A stretch of DNA of 64,000 nucleotides from assembly GCA_965207985.1 (NCBI GenBank), contig CBDBND010000031.1, forward strand, positions 1 through 64,000, in the 5' to 3' direction. Positions 41,684 through 51,382 of the stretch are shown one piece after another. The notes below the pieces were generated by a model. That model was given only the letters and a program-made list of their open reading frames with translations, did not search any database and was not told where the DNA came from. Made by a program: the position numbers and the translations under genes. This DNA is from CBDBND01 sp965207985. GTDB lineage: Bacteria; Pseudomonadota; Alphaproteobacteria; Rhodospirillales; Rhodospirillaceae. The stretch's first letter is position 1, and each line of letters opens with the position of its first letter.

Positions 41684-43462
41684 ATGTCTGAACCTGCCAT
41701 TGCAGCAGAGAAGGAGGATTTTGCCGCCCTCCTCGAAGAATCATTTAAAGGAAATGAAAGTATCGAAGGCGCTGTGATCAAAGGCACAGTGCTCAGCGTC
41801 GAGGGTGATTTTGCCCTGGTCGACGTCGGTCTCAAATCCGAAGGCCGAGTGCCGTTGCGCGAGTTTGGCCGCGGCAACGAAGACGCCCCTGACGTCGGCG
41901 AAGAAGTCGACGTTTACGTCGAGCGGTACGAAAACAAAGACGGGATGATTTTGTTGTCCCGCGACAAAGCGCGCCGGGAAGAAGCCTGGGATATTCTCGA
42001 AAAACAATTCGATAAGAGTAATGCCGTTCAAGGGGTCATCTTCGGCCGTGTCAAAGGCGGCTTTACCGTAGACCTGAACGGCGCCGTGGCCTTTCTGCCC
42101 GGCAGCCAGGTGGACATTCGCCCGGTCCGCGATGCCAATTATCTCATGGGTGAGCCCCATGATTTTCAAATCCTGAAAATGGACCGCGCCCGCGGCAACA
42201 TCGTCGTTTCCCGCCGCGCCGTGCTTGAAGAAACCCGTGCCGCCGAACGGTCCAAGCTCATGGAAGACTTGGCCGAAGGGCAAGTGCTCGACGGTGTGGT
42301 CAAAAACATCACCGACTATGGTGCTTTCGTTGATCTCGGCGGTGTCGACGGGCTGCTTCATGTCACCGATATTTCATGGAAGCGGCTCAACCATCCCACC
42401 GAAGCACTCACCGTGGGACAGACTGTCAAAGTGCAGGTGATTCGTTTTAATGCTGAAACCCAGCGTATCTCTCTCGGCATGAAACAGCTTGAAACCGATC
42501 CGTGGGATGGCGTCAGTGCCAAGTATCCGGTCGGCGCCAAGTTCAACGGCCGGGTGACCAACATCACCGACTATGGTGCCTTTGTTGAACTGGAAGCCGG
42601 TGTCGAAGGCCTGGTGCACGTCTCCGAGATGAGTTGGACCAAGAAGAATGTCCATCCTGGAAAGATCGTCTCTACCAGCCAGGAAGTCGAAGTGATGATC
42701 CTGGACGTGGATCAGGAAAAGCGCCGCATTTCCCTCGGTCTTAAGCAATGCATGGAAAACCCGTGGACGGCCTTTAAGGAAAAATTCGAGGTTGGCACCC
42801 TGGTCGAAGGCGAGATCAAGAACATTACCGAATTCGGCTTGTTCGTCGGCCTGGACGGCGAAATCGACGGCATGGTCCACCTCTCCGATCTGTCCTGGGA
42901 CAAGGACGGCGAAGAAGCCGTCGCCGATTACAAAAAAGGCGACATGGTCAAAGCCAAAATCCTTGACGTGGACATTGAAAAAGAACGCATCAGTCTAGGT
43001 GTCAAACAGCTGACCGAAGATCCTTTCGCCGAAGCGATGGGTGAATTGAAACGCGGTCAGGTGGTGACCTGCGTGGTCAAGGTCGTGCTCGATTCCGGTA
43101 TAGAGGTGACCATCAACGATACGGTGGCGGGCTTCATTAAAAAGAACGAACTGGCCAAGGAACGTTCGGAGCAACGCCCGGACCGGTTCGCCGTCGGTGA
43201 AAAAGTTGACGCTAGGATTACGACCATCGACACCAAAACCCGCAAGCTCCAGCTTTCAATCAAGGCGCGGGAGGTCGAAGAAGAAAAAGTAGCCATGGCT
43301 GAATATGGCTCGACCGATTCAGGCGCTTCTTTGGGTGACATTCTCGGAGCCGCTCTCAAGCTCAAGAAGGGCAATGACGGCGGCGAACAAGCCGCCGACG
43401 CACCGGCGGAAGAGGCCAGCGAAAAACCAGAGGAAAAGGACAAAAAGTCGGATAAGTCCTAA
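41684..43462 (+). CDS. rpsA: 30S ribosomal protein S1
   Basis: 592 residues with six S1 (OB-fold) repeats, recognisable from 'IKGTVLSVEGDFALVDVGLKSEG', 'QGVIFGRVKGGFTVDLNG', 'LDGVVKNITDYGAFVDLGG', 'FNGRVTNITDYGAFVELEAG', 'VEGEIKNITEFGLFVGLDG' and 'VTCVVKVVLDSGIEVTIND'. An Ala/Glu/Lys-rich tail follows ('EEASEKPEEKDKKSDKS'). S1 unfolds mRNA leaders on the ribosome. Repeats 3 and 4 are the most canonical. A strong intrinsic terminator follows at 43489. Confidence 0.98.
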   Translation: MSEPAIAAEKEDFAALLEESFKGNESIEGAVIKGTVLSVEGDFALVDVGLKSEGRVPLREFGRGNEDAPDVGEEVDVYVERYENKDGMILLSRDKARREEAWDILEKQFDKSNAVQGVIFGRVKGGFTVDLNGAVAFLPGSQVDIRPVRDANYLMGEPHDFQILKMDRARGNIVVSRRAVLEETRAAERSKLMEDLAEGQVLDGVVKNITDYGAFVDLGGVDGLLHVTDISWKRLNHPTEALTVGQTVKVQVIRFNAETQRISLGMKQLETDPWDGVSAKYPVGAKFNGRVTNITDYGAFVELEAGVEGLVHVSEMSWTKKNVHPGKIVSTSQEVEVMILDVDQEKRRISLGLKQCMENPWTAFKEKFEVGTLVEGEIKNITEFGLFVGLDGEIDGMVHLSDLSWDKDGEEAVADYKKGDMVKAKILDVDIEKERISLGVKQLTEDPFAEAMGELKRGQVVTCVVKVVLDSGIEVTINDTVAGFIKKNELAKERSEQRPDRFAVGEKVDARITTIDTKTRKLQLSIKAREVEEEKVAMAEYGSTDSGASLGDILGAALKLKKGNDGGEQAADAPAEEASEKPEEKDKKSDKS

Positions 43463-43488
43463 ATCGCAGCGGTGTGGTGAGATCAGTA

Positions 43489-43519
43489 GCGCGCCCTTTT
43501 CGAAGGGCGCGCTTGTTTT
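43489..43519 (+). terminator. Rho-independent terminator after rpsA
   Basis: Perfect 10-bp stem GCGCGCCCTT / AAGGGCGCGC with the stable TTCG tetraloop, then TTGTTTTT. Begins 26 bases after the rpsA stop. It separates rpsA from the ihfB unit. Confidence 0.93.
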
Positions 43520-43642
43520 TGGTCAAACCGAAAAAATTATTTCAAATGAACGGCTTAGACTTGACTCACCGGGGCCCAGTTCGCATGCTTTGCGCTCCAG
43601 CATAAGGTCGGCAAGGTCACCGCAATAAAGGGATGCCAGAGG

Positions 43643-43957
43643 ATGACAAAATCAGAACTCATCGCGTCCATTGCAGAACGCAATCCCCATCTGTTTCAAC
43701 GCGATGTGGAACGCATTGTCAGCACTATTTTTGAGGAAATTTCCGCCGCCTTAAGTCGGGGCGACCGCGTTGAATTGCGTGGGTTTGGTGCATTCTCGGT
43801 TAAGCATCGGGATTCCCGCATCGGTCGCAATCCGCGTACCGGTGAGGCCGTTGCCGTTGCCGAGAAAGCAGTTCCTTATTTTAAGACTGGCAAACAACTG
43901 CGTGACCTTTTAAACGCGCCCAAACCTGCAGACCCGCCATCGCCTCCGGCCGGGTAG
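43643..43957 (+). CDS. ihfB: Integration host factor subunit beta
   Basis: 104 residues. HU/IHF fold: 'MTKSELIASIAERNPHLFQRDVERIVSTIFEEI' (dimerisation helices), then the arm with 'GDRVELRGFGAFSVKHRDSRIGRNPRTGEAV', holding the Asn-Pro tip that intercalates DNA. 'YFKTGKQLRDLLN' is followed by a short Pro-rich tail. Works with IhfA to bend DNA in recombination and transcription. The ATG at 43643 follows AGAGG. Placed after rpsA and before lapA, the usual order. Confidence 0.95.
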   Translation: MTKSELIASIAERNPHLFQRDVERIVSTIFEEISAALSRGDRVELRGFGAFSVKHRDSRIGRNPRTGEAVAVAEKAVPYFKTGKQLRDLLNAPKPADPPSPPAG

Positions 43958-43981
43958 GGGTGTGAGGTAAGGACATCTGCC

Positions 43982-44287
43982 ATGCGGCTCCTGACATGGT
44001 TGGTCGGTTTGATCGTGGCCTTCGTCGCCGTGTCTTTTGCTGTGTCAAACCGGGAGACGGTGACCATATCCCTGTGGCCGTTTCCTTTTGCCGTTGATCT
44101 CGGTCTCTACGCCATCGTTCTCTCAAGTGTCCTTGCCGGGTTTGTGGTCGGCTGCTTGGTGACTTGGGTGGCGGCCGGAAAACATCGCCGGCGCGTCCGC
44201 AAACAGCGTTCGGAGATTCGGGTGTTGGAAGATGAGCTCGATAGCCTGCGCAACCGGTCGGGCGAACCAAAAAGCAAAGCAGCTTAA
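43982..44287 (+). CDS. LapA-domain inner-membrane protein
   Basis: 101 residues. Two hydrophobic helices ('LLTWLVGLIVAFVAVSFAVSN' and 'GLYAIVLSSVLAGFVVGCLVTWVAA') flank the short family loop 'NRETVTISLWPFPF'. A cytoplasmic basic coiled coil follows ('KHRRRVRKQRSEIRVLEDELDSLR'). This is the lipopolysaccharide-assembly protein A (DUF1049) pattern. It lies 24 bases after ihfB and was probably cotranscribed. Confidence 0.88.
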   Translation: MRLLTWLVGLIVAFVAVSFAVSNRETVTISLWPFPFAVDLGLYAIVLSSVLAGFVVGCLVTWVAAGKHRRRVRKQRSEIRVLEDELDSLRNRSGEPKSKAA

Positions 44288-44374
44288 GGACTTCTCAGTC
44301 CCATCTTGCCCGCCACGAACCGGCCCCCCATATTGGGTGTCCTGTTACGTTTGCGGAGCCGGGGAGCGTTTGCC

Positions 44375-45106
44375 ATGACCAAAAGTGAATCTGATCTCCG
44401 CAATCCAGTCTTCTGCGCGATCGATACACCCGACCTCGGCGTGGCGACCACTTGGGCCGCACAAATAGGCGACTACGTGGGTGGGATCAAACTCGGTCTC
44501 GAATTCATCTCAGCCCATGGCCCTAAGGGTATAACACAGGTGATGAAAGCATCTGATCTTCCTGTTTTTCTCGACGTAAAGTTCCATGACATTCCTAATA
44601 CTGTGGCAGGCGCGGTAAAGGCGATCGCTGCAACCGGACCTCTCATGGTCAATGTCCATGCCGCCGGAGGCCGGGCCATGATGCAAGCTGCAGCCGAAGC
44701 TGCCTCTGAAGCAGCCTATGAACACGTCGTTTCGCGGCCGCTGGTGATCGGCATCACCGTTCTGACCAGTCTCGGCGACGACGATCTCGCTGAATGCGGT
44801 GTTATGGGCCCAGTCGATGAACACGCGCTGCGCCTTGCTGTTTTGGCCAAAGAGTCCGGTCTTGACGGCGTTGTTTGCTCACCCCGCGAAGTGGCCAAAA
44901 TTCGCGCCGAATGCGGCCCGAACTTTAAGCTGGTCACGCCTGGCGTGCGCCTTGAAGGCAGTGAAGCCCATGATCAAAAGCGCTTCATGACCCCCGACCA
45001 GGCTCTCGCTGAAGGCGCGGACTATCTGGTCATCGGGCGCCCCATCACTTCGGCTGAAGATCCGGCAGCGGCGGCGCAAAGCATCGTCACGGCGCTGGCG
45101 GCTTGA
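44375..45106 (+). CDS. pyrF: Orotidine 5'-phosphate decarboxylase
   Basis: 243 residues from ATG 44375 (an upstream frame from 44306 is not expected by family length). Makes UMP from OMP. Motifs: 'NPVFCAIDTPDL' (first Asp), 'GGIKLGLEFI', 'PVFLDVKFHDIPNTVAGAV' (the D-x-K-x-x-D catalytic array), 'VNVHAAGGRAMM', 'ITVLTSLGDDDL', 'VTPGVRLEGSEAHDQKRFMTPDQAL' and 'YLVIGRPITSAEDP'. Between lapA and trpF on the same strand. Confidence 0.96.
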   Translation: MTKSESDLRNPVFCAIDTPDLGVATTWAAQIGDYVGGIKLGLEFISAHGPKGITQVMKASDLPVFLDVKFHDIPNTVAGAVKAIAATGPLMVNVHAAGGRAMMQAAAEAASEAAYEHVVSRPLVIGITVLTSLGDDDLAECGVMGPVDEHALRLAVLAKESGLDGVVCSPREVAKIRAECGPNFKLVTPGVRLEGSEAHDQKRFMTPDQALAEGADYLVIGRPITSAEDPAAAAQSIVTALAA

Positions 45107-45128
45107 TCCATCAAAAGAAACTCCAATC

Positions 45129-45773
45129 GTGTCTGTTGAGGTAAAAATCTGCGGCCTATCTGACGTTGAATCCGTCGCGGCTGCGGTAGAAAACGGCGCG
45201 GATTTTCTCGGCTTCAATTTTTTCGAACGCTCCCCGCGTTTTGTCAGTGTCGATGTCGTCGCCGAGATTACCGATGGTCTGCCGGACTCCGTTGCCAAAG
45301 TTGGCGTGTTCGTTGACCCTGACGACGCCCTCCTGGACCAAGTGTTGAACCATGTCCGGTTGGACTATGTCCAACTCCACGGACAGGAATCATCTGAAAG
45401 GGTCGATGCAGTGCGGCTCAATTACGGCGTCCGTGTGATCAAGGCCATCGGTGTGAGCAACGCGGAGGACGTTCAATCTACCGCTTCCTTTACCGATCAT
45501 GCTGACCGGATGCTGTTCGACGCCAAGCCATCACCGGAGGCCGACCGGCCCGGCGGTAATGCCCGCGCCTTTAACTGGACCTTGATGAAAGACTATTCAA
45601 ACGCGCTGCCCTGGTTTCTCGCTGGTGGTCTGACCCCTGACACTGTGACCGAGGCCATCGCCGTGTCTGGGGCTGCTGCGGTCGATGTTTCTTCGGGGGT
45701 GGAATCGGCCCCGGGGCAAAAAGACCCCGCTCTCATTGCCGCTTTTCTGGCTGCGGCGAAAGCGGCCGTTTAG
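45129..45773 (+). CDS. trpF: Phosphoribosylanthranilate isomerase
   Basis: 214 residues from GTG 45129. Amadori rearrangement in tryptophan synthesis. 'VEVKICGLSDVESV' contains the catalytic Cys, 'DFLGFNFFERSPRFVS' follows, then 'KVGVFVDPD', 'DYVQLHGQESSERV', 'VIKAIGVSNAED', 'MLFDAKPS' (the general-acid Asp), 'WFLAGGLTPDTVTEAI' and 'AVDVSSGVESAPGQKD' (phosphate loop). Usual partner of trpB and trpA downstream. Confidence 0.96.
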   Translation: MSVEVKICGLSDVESVAAAVENGADFLGFNFFERSPRFVSVDVVAEITDGLPDSVAKVGVFVDPDDALLDQVLNHVRLDYVQLHGQESSERVDAVRLNYGVRVIKAIGVSNAEDVQSTASFTDHADRMLFDAKPSPEADRPGGNARAFNWTLMKDYSNALPWFLAGGLTPDTVTEAIAVSGAAAVDVSSGVESAPGQKDPALIAAFLAAAKAAV

Positions 45774-45883
45774 CCCTAAGACCCTCATAACAGGCTGATT
45801 TTCCGGCCTTATCCTTTTGCTCCAGGCTTGGCCCTGCGCTATAAGTCCGGCCCTCACCCGCCCCCAGGCAAGGACCCGTTTCC

Positions 45884-47098
45884 ATGGCGGAAGCCCGCAA
45901 TACGCTCCGAGCGCAGCCCGACGAGGTCGGCCATTTCGGCCTATTCGGCGGCCGTTTTGTTGCGGAGACGTTGATGCCGCTCATTCTGGAGGTGGAGCAA
46001 GCCTATGACGCGGCAGCGGCGGACAGTTCGTTTGCTGCTGAGCTGGCTCAGTTCAGGACCGCTTATGCCGGGCGTCCGAGCCCTTTGTATTTCGCTGAAC
46101 GCCTGACGGACCACTTTGGCGGCGCCAAGATCTATTTCAAGCGGGACGAGCTCAACCACACCGGCTCCCATAAGATCAACAACTGCCTCGGCCAAATTCT
46201 TCTGGCCAAGCGCATGGGCAAAAACCGCATCATCGCCGAAACCGGTGCCGGCCAGCACGGCGTGGCGACGGCGACCGTCTGCGCCCGGTTCGGTATGGAA
46301 TGCATCGTCTATATGGGTGCTAAGGATATGGAGCGGCAAAAACCCAACGTGTTCCGCATGAACCTGTTGGGCGCCGAAGTACGTGCCGTTGAAAAAGGAT
46401 CCGCCACCCTAAAAGAAGCCATGAACGAAGCCTTGCGCGATTGGGTCGCCAATGTGGATGACACGTACTACCTCATCGGCACTGCCGCCGGGCCGCATCC
46501 CTATCCGGCCATGGTGCGAGACTTTCAATCGGTCATCGGTGAGGAAGTGCGCACTCAACTGGACGAGGCGGAAGGGCGCTTGCCCGATACTCTGGTGGCT
46601 TGCATCGGCGGCGGCTCCAATGCCATCGGCTTGTTCCATCCTTTTCTCGACGACACGGCCGTGCGCCTGATCGGTGTCGAAGCCGCCGGGAAAGGACTTG
46701 AGACCGGTGAACACGCGGCCTCTATTTCCGGGGGCAACCCTGGTGTCCTGCACGGCAACCGAACCTTTCTGCTTCAAGATGACGACGGGCAAATCAACGA
46801 TGCCCATTCCATCTCAGCCGGTTTGGACTATCCGGGCATAGGCCCCGAACATGCGTGGCTGCATTTGCAAGGCCGGGTCGATTACGTCTCGGCAAACGAT
46901 CAGGAAGCTTTGGACGCCTTTCAACTCTGTTCCAAGCTGGAAGGAATCTTACCCGCCTTGGAACCCGCCCATGCTTTGGCGTATGTGGGGAAAATTGCCC
47001 CCGAGCTGAACAGCGATCACCTTCTCGTCATGAACATGTGCGGCCGCGGTGACAAGGACGTGTTCACCGTGGCAGACGCGCTCGGAGCGGACCTGTGA
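45884..47098 (+). CDS. trpB: Tryptophan synthase beta subunit
   Basis: 404 residues. Joins indole and serine with PLP. The Schiff-base Lys is in 'ELNHTGSHKINNCLGQILLAKRMGK'. Other motifs are 'RIIAETGAGQHGVATATVCARFG' (catalytic Glu), 'YMGAKDMERQKPNVFRMNLLGAEV', 'VACIGGGSNAIGLFHPF' (phosphate loop), 'AGLDYPGIGPEHAWL' and 'MCGRGDKDVFTV'. The first ~15 residues precede the family's 'GHFGLFGGRFVAETLMP'. Its TGA overlaps the trpA GTG (GTGA), so translation is coupled. Confidence 0.98.
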   Translation: MAEARNTLRAQPDEVGHFGLFGGRFVAETLMPLILEVEQAYDAAAADSSFAAELAQFRTAYAGRPSPLYFAERLTDHFGGAKIYFKRDELNHTGSHKINNCLGQILLAKRMGKNRIIAETGAGQHGVATATVCARFGMECIVYMGAKDMERQKPNVFRMNLLGAEVRAVEKGSATLKEAMNEALRDWVANVDDTYYLIGTAAGPHPYPAMVRDFQSVIGEEVRTQLDEAEGRLPDTLVACIGGGSNAIGLFHPFLDDTAVRLIGVEAAGKGLETGEHAASISGGNPGVLHGNRTFLLQDDDGQINDAHSISAGLDYPGIGPEHAWLHLQGRVDYVSANDQEALDAFQLCSKLEGILPALEPAHALAYVGKIAPELNSDHLLVMNMCGRGDKDVFTVADALGADL

Positions 47099-47976
47099 GT
47101 GATGCCGTCAGCGATAGCCGGATCACGCGGCGGTTTGCCAAGCTTAAAGAGCAAAAGCGCGCCGCCCTTGTGCCTTTCATCACGGCCAACGATCCCGATC
47201 CCAAAACCTTCAGCCAGATTTTGGAAGGTCTCCCCGCCGCTGGTGCTGATCTCATCGAATTGGGCATGCCTTTTTCCGACCCCATGGCCGATGGGCCGTC
47301 CATTCAACTGTCATCCCAGCGCGCTCTGAAGACCGGAGTGACGTTACAGGATGTGTTGGATACCATCGCCGCCATGCGCGAGTGGGAGATGGACACGCCG
47401 GTCATCATTATGGGGTATTACAATCCCATTTACCGGTACGGTCCTGAAGAGTTTGCCAAGGCTGCGGCAGAGGCGGGGGTTGATGGGCTCATCGTTGTCG
47501 ATCTGCCGCCTGAGGAAGCCGAAGAACTCAATCAGCATCTCCGTGCTAACAATATTCATCTCATTTTTCTTGCGGCCCCAACCACAAATGAAATGCGCCT
47601 ACCGCGCGTTTTGGAACAGGCAAGCGGATTCCTTTATTATGTTGCTATCAAAGGCATTACCGGAACGAAATCCGCCGATATGAGTGAAGTTGAAACAGCG
47701 GTAAAAGCCATTCGCACCCAAACCGATCTGCCGATCGGTGTCGGGTTCGGCATTCGGTCCGCCGATCAGGCTGCTGAAGTTGCCGCCTTTGCCGACGCTG
47801 CTGTCGTTGGTTCGGCCATCGTCGATATCATCAGCGAAGGCTTAGGGCGCGACGGTGAAGCGGAAGCCGGATTGCCCGCACGGGTTCTCGATTTCGTTAA
47901 GTCCTTGGCCGATGGTGTGCGCGGCGCGCGCGCCACTGAGGAAACGGCACAGCTGGCAACGGGAGCCGGATCATGA
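47095..47976 (+). CDS. trpA: Tryptophan synthase alpha subunit
   Basis: 293 residues from GTG 47095. Cleaves indole-glycerol phosphate. 'ALVPFITANDPDPKTF' is followed by the catalytic Glu in 'AGADLIELGMPFSDPMADGPSIQ' and the catalytic Asp further on in the same segment. 'PVIIMGYYNPIYRYG', 'GLIVVDLPPEEA', 'FLAAPTTNEMRL' and 'FLYYVAIKGITGTKSAD' follow, then 'IGVGFGIRSADQAAEV'. Slightly long C-terminus ('VRGARATEETAQLATGAGS'). Its stop overlaps the accD start (ATGA). Confidence 0.97.
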   Translation: MSDAVSDSRITRRFAKLKEQKRAALVPFITANDPDPKTFSQILEGLPAAGADLIELGMPFSDPMADGPSIQLSSQRALKTGVTLQDVLDTIAAMREWEMDTPVIIMGYYNPIYRYGPEEFAKAAAEAGVDGLIVVDLPPEEAEELNQHLRANNIHLIFLAAPTTNEMRLPRVLEQASGFLYYVAIKGITGTKSADMSEVETAVKAIRTQTDLPIGVGFGIRSADQAAEVAAFADAAVVGSAIVDIISEGLGRDGEAEAGLPARVLDFVKSLADGVRGARATEETAQLATGAGS

Positions 47977-48986
47977 ATTGGCTGACCAATTACGTCAGGC
48001 CACGGATCAAAAGATTGGTCCAGCCCCGTGAGGCGCCTGATAACCTTTGGCTCAAGTGCCCGGCCTGCAATGAAATGATTTTTCATCGGGAGTTGGAGAA
48101 AAATCTCAATGTTTGCCCCCATTGCGATCATCACATGCGTCTTAAGGTCAAACAGCGTCTCGAAATACTGTTCGATCAGCAGAAGTGGACGGAAATCGAA
48201 CTGCCAGCCGTCCCCGCCGACCCGCTCAAATTCCGTGATCGCAAGAAGTACACCGACAGACTGAAAGAGGCGCAATCCAAGACCGGTCTTAAAGACGCGG
48301 TCGTGGTCGCCCATGGCACCATGGGCGGAGTCAACGTGGTGGTGGCGGCGTTCGACTTCAGTTTTCTTGGCGGTTCCATGGGCACGGCTGTGGGTGAAGC
48401 CATTATCGCGGCAGCTGAACTCGCGGTTCTGCAAGAAGCCTCGCTTATCGTCATTCCGTCTTCGGGCGGCGCGCGCATGCAGGAAGGTATTCTGTCTCTC
48501 ATGCAAATGGCGCGGACCACCGTAGCCGTCGACCGGGTGCGCGAAAAGAATTTGCCTTATATCGTTCTGTTGACCGATCCCACCACAGGCGGTGTAACCG
48601 CATCCTTCGCTATGCTCGGCGACATCCAAGTGGCGGAACCCGGTGCCATCATTGGTTTTGCCGGCGCCCGGGTGATCGAACAAACCATTCGCGAAACCTT
48701 GCCCGAGGGTTTTCAACGCTCCGAATACCTGCGTGACCACGGCATGGTGGACATGGTGGTTCACCGGCAGGATCTGCGGGAAACGCTGGTGCAGTTACTC
48801 AGTTTGCTGCTTCAGCGTGATCCAGCGGCTCCGGTTGTCGCCCTTGAAGACCAGGGACGGCGGCAAAAGCGCACGCGTAAGACACGGGAGTCAGGTCAAG
48901 CGACACAGCCACCGCCCGATCCTTCCGTGCCCGATGCAGGGTTGTTTGAATCCGCAACCGATGATGACGGCGTCGACAAGGCCTAG
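47973..48986 (+). CDS. accD: Acetyl-CoA carboxylase carboxyltransferase subunit beta
   Basis: 337 residues. The N-terminal zinc ribbon 'WLKCPACNEMIFHRELEKNLNVCPHCDHHM' has four Cys. The crotonase-like carboxyltransferase core shows 'DAVVVAHGTMGGVNVVVAAFDFSFLGGSMGTAVGEAI', 'IVIPSSGGARMQEGILSLMQMART', 'TDPTTGGVTASFAMLGDIQVAEPGAIIGFAGARVIEQT' and 'FQRSEYLRDHGMVDMVV'. An acidic tail is family-typical. Makes malonyl-CoA for fatty-acid synthesis together with AccA, which is not in the window. Confidence 0.97.
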   Translation: MNWLTNYVRPRIKRLVQPREAPDNLWLKCPACNEMIFHRELEKNLNVCPHCDHHMRLKVKQRLEILFDQQKWTEIELPAVPADPLKFRDRKKYTDRLKEAQSKTGLKDAVVVAHGTMGGVNVVVAAFDFSFLGGSMGTAVGEAIIAAAELAVLQEASLIVIPSSGGARMQEGILSLMQMARTTVAVDRVREKNLPYIVLLTDPTTGGVTASFAMLGDIQVAEPGAIIGFAGARVIEQTIRETLPEGFQRSEYLRDHGMVDMVVHRQDLRETLVQLLSLLLQRDPAAPVVALEDQGRRQKRTRKTRESGQATQPPPDPSVPDAGLFESATDDDGVDKA

Positions 48987-48994
48987 GTTTTTCC

Positions 48995-50293
48995 ATGACA
49001 GCTGATACGCCGGTTCTTGTTGCGGCTCTGGACCGCGTAAAGTCCCTTCATACGAAAACCATCGACTTGTCGTTGGAGCGGATTGAACGTCTGCTTACCG
49101 ATTTGGGCTCGCCGCACCTCAAAGTCCCGCCCGTGGTTCACGTCGCGGGGACCAACGGCAAAGGCTCGGTTATTGCGTTCATGCGCGCCGTGCTTGAGGC
49201 GTCGGGATATCGCGTCCACGCTTATACGTCGCCACATCTCGTTTCGTTTACGGAACGCATCCGTCTGTGTGGTGATCTGATCGATTCTACTTTGATGGCG
49301 GAATTGATTGCTCATGTGTCGGACGTCAATGGTGACGCCCCTATTACCTTCTTCGAACTAACGACCGCTGTCGCCTATCAAGCCTTTGCTCAAATCCCAG
49401 CCGACCTTCTTCTTTTGGAAACGGGTTTGGGCGGCCGGCTCGATGCCACAAACGTGGTCCCCAAGCCCAAGGCCACGGTGCTGACGCCCATCGCCATGGA
49501 TCACATGCGTTATTTGGGTGACAGTGTTGCCGCCATCGCCGCTGAAAAAGCGGCCATTATCAAAAAAGACGCACCATGCATCTGTGCCAGCCAACGCGCC
49601 GATGCGCTTGCGGTGATTGAAGAGGCGGCAGACTCAAAAAACGTTTCCGTCCTGCTTCAGGACAGAGACTGGACGATTGAAGAGGATCCTTTAGGCCCCG
49701 TTCGTTTTGCCGACAGCGAAACCCGGTGGTCCGTTCCCCGTCCCAGGCTCGCCGGGCCTCACCAGATCGATAATTTAGGCGTTGCTTTGGCGACGCTGGC
49801 GCAGCTTCCCGTTGCCATTCCCACCTTCGGATTACGCGCAGGCATGCGCCAAGTGGAATGGCCGGCCCGGTGTCAACGGCTCACCAAAGGGCCCATGATC
49901 CAGTCCTTGCCCGTGGGTTGGGAGTTATGGCTCGACGGCGGTCATAATCCATCGGCCGGAGAGGCGCTCGCCACCTGGCTGGCTGATGAACCGGGCTTAA
50001 CCGTCGCTATCTGCGGCATGATGGCCAATAAAGATTGGGCCGGTTTTATCAATCCTCTGGCGCCATATGTGTCTGCCCTGGCCACCGTTCCCATTCCCGG
50101 TCATGACAAATGTGCCACGCCGGAAGAACTTGCGGAGATCGCTCGACAAGCCAGCCTCCCTGCGGTCAGCCCGGTGGCAACCTTGGACCGCGCCATCGAA
50201 TCGCTCAACTCCCACTTCACCACTCACCGGGGCAGAATCCTGATATGCGGATCCCTCTATCTGGCAGGCGAGGTCCTTAAGGACCACGGTTAG
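48995..50293 (+). CDS. folC: Dihydrofolate synthase / folylpolyglutamate synthase
   Basis: 432 residues. Mur-ligase fold: 'VVHVAGTNGKGSVIAFMRAVL' (P-loop), 'YTSPHLVSFTERIRL' (family loop), 'TFFELTTAVAYQAFA', 'LLLETGLGGRLDATNVV', 'PIAMDHMRYLGDSVAAIAAEKAAIIK' (Mg-binding His and carbamylated-Lys region) and 'LWLDGGHNPSAGEAL'. Adds glutamates to folates. It is eight bases after accD. In related genomes folC usually faces trxA directly; here 5.3 kb of foreign genes separates them. Confidence 0.95.
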   Translation: MTADTPVLVAALDRVKSLHTKTIDLSLERIERLLTDLGSPHLKVPPVVHVAGTNGKGSVIAFMRAVLEASGYRVHAYTSPHLVSFTERIRLCGDLIDSTLMAELIAHVSDVNGDAPITFFELTTAVAYQAFAQIPADLLLLETGLGGRLDATNVVPKPKATVLTPIAMDHMRYLGDSVAAIAAEKAAIIKKDAPCICASQRADALAVIEEAADSKNVSVLLQDRDWTIEEDPLGPVRFADSETRWSVPRPRLAGPHQIDNLGVALATLAQLPVAIPTFGLRAGMRQVEWPARCQRLTKGPMIQSLPVGWELWLDGGHNPSAGEALATWLADEPGLTVAICGMMANKDWAGFINPLAPYVSALATVPIPGHDKCATPEELAEIARQASLPAVSPVATLDRAIESLNSHFTTHRGRILICGSLYLAGEVLKDHG

Positions 50294-50317
50294 CTGTCCA
50301 AATGGAATGGATCTTCG

Positions 50318-51382
50318 TTAGGCGTCCATGTGGACGACGCCCAGTTCGAGAAGTTTGGCGAGTTGGTGGCTGCGAATGTGGCTGACCCGATCGGCGAGAT
50401 GGCTTTTGACTTCTTTCGGTGTCAGAGACCGGGCGCCAAGAACGACATCGCCATCGTCGCTCCCGACAAGTTTCGCCACCACTTTGGCGGCGCCATCCCA
50501 GCCTTTTTCGCAAATCGCCAAAAGCAGCATGGCGTCGATGTTGCTAAGTTCAACGGCGGTGCCTGCCGCCGGTGCGGCCAGTGGTATGCGGGGTAAGACA
50601 AGACCGAACTCTTTGATAATGCCCCGACTAAACGCTGTGCCGATGGCGATCTTAGGGTCGTCCTCTGCGATAACCGGCTCACTCTCATGGGCAAAAGCGA
50701 TGACTTCGCCGCCGGCCGTCAGCAGCCGCAACGCATCGACCCGTGTCGGAGCGGAAAGAGTTTCCAGATCCGGGACATCACCCAAGCTGGCAATGGACTT
50801 CGCACCCTGGGTGATGACGTCCAGGATGGTGTCGAAAGGTTCTCCCTCATAGGTCAACTGGAAGTCTCCGAAATTGATTTCCTTGTCCATTGCCTCTCTT
50901 GAAACCACAGTGCCGAAGGTAAGGGCTTCGTTGAACTCGAACCACTCCTCTTCGGTTTTGACCGGTTCTCCCTTGACCCAGACATCGCGCCGGAAGGTTT
51001 CGTTGCGGATAAAATCCCGCTTGGCTTCCAATTCGTTGCGGCTGGTGATGTCCCTGAATTCTTCGTAAAGGTCGGGCGGTACGGATAGATCAACCATGTT
51101 GAGAAACAGTGTGGCGCAGCCGGCGAATTTGAGCCCGCCGTTTTCCATCGCCTGACGCACTTCAGAAAAATGAAACGCCCGCAGATTGGTGTTGAAATAC
51201 TCATGGGCCATGTAGCGCAGATCAAGGCGTTGCAACTGTTCCACGGCTTCGGCCAAGGCAGGATTGTCCCGGAAATATTTGACTTGCGCATTTTTCAGCT
51301 TGATCAGCCATTGCAGACCTTCTCTCGCCCGTTCTTCAGAATTCATGTCGTCAGGGGTGAGCGAGTAGATCATGTCGCGCAT
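50318..51382 (-). pseudogene. Methyltransferase-regulatory-domain protein, lacking its methyltransferase part
   Basis: 354 residues. The first ~130 match the methyltransferase regulatory domain: 'GLQWLIKLKNAQVKYFRDNP', 'YMAHEYFNTNLRAFHFSEV', 'LKFAGCATLFLNMVDLSVPP', 'REMMLEDR'-type 'RDITSRNELEAKRDFIRNETFRRDVWVKG'. A longer helical C-terminal part follows. In the family a class I SAM methyltransferase (~220 residues) precedes this domain. Here the frame starts abruptly at 'MRDMIYSLTPDD' where plus-strand GDPD sequence begins. Most likely a truncated gene rather than a natural short form. It converges with folC (24-base gap). Confidence 0.72.
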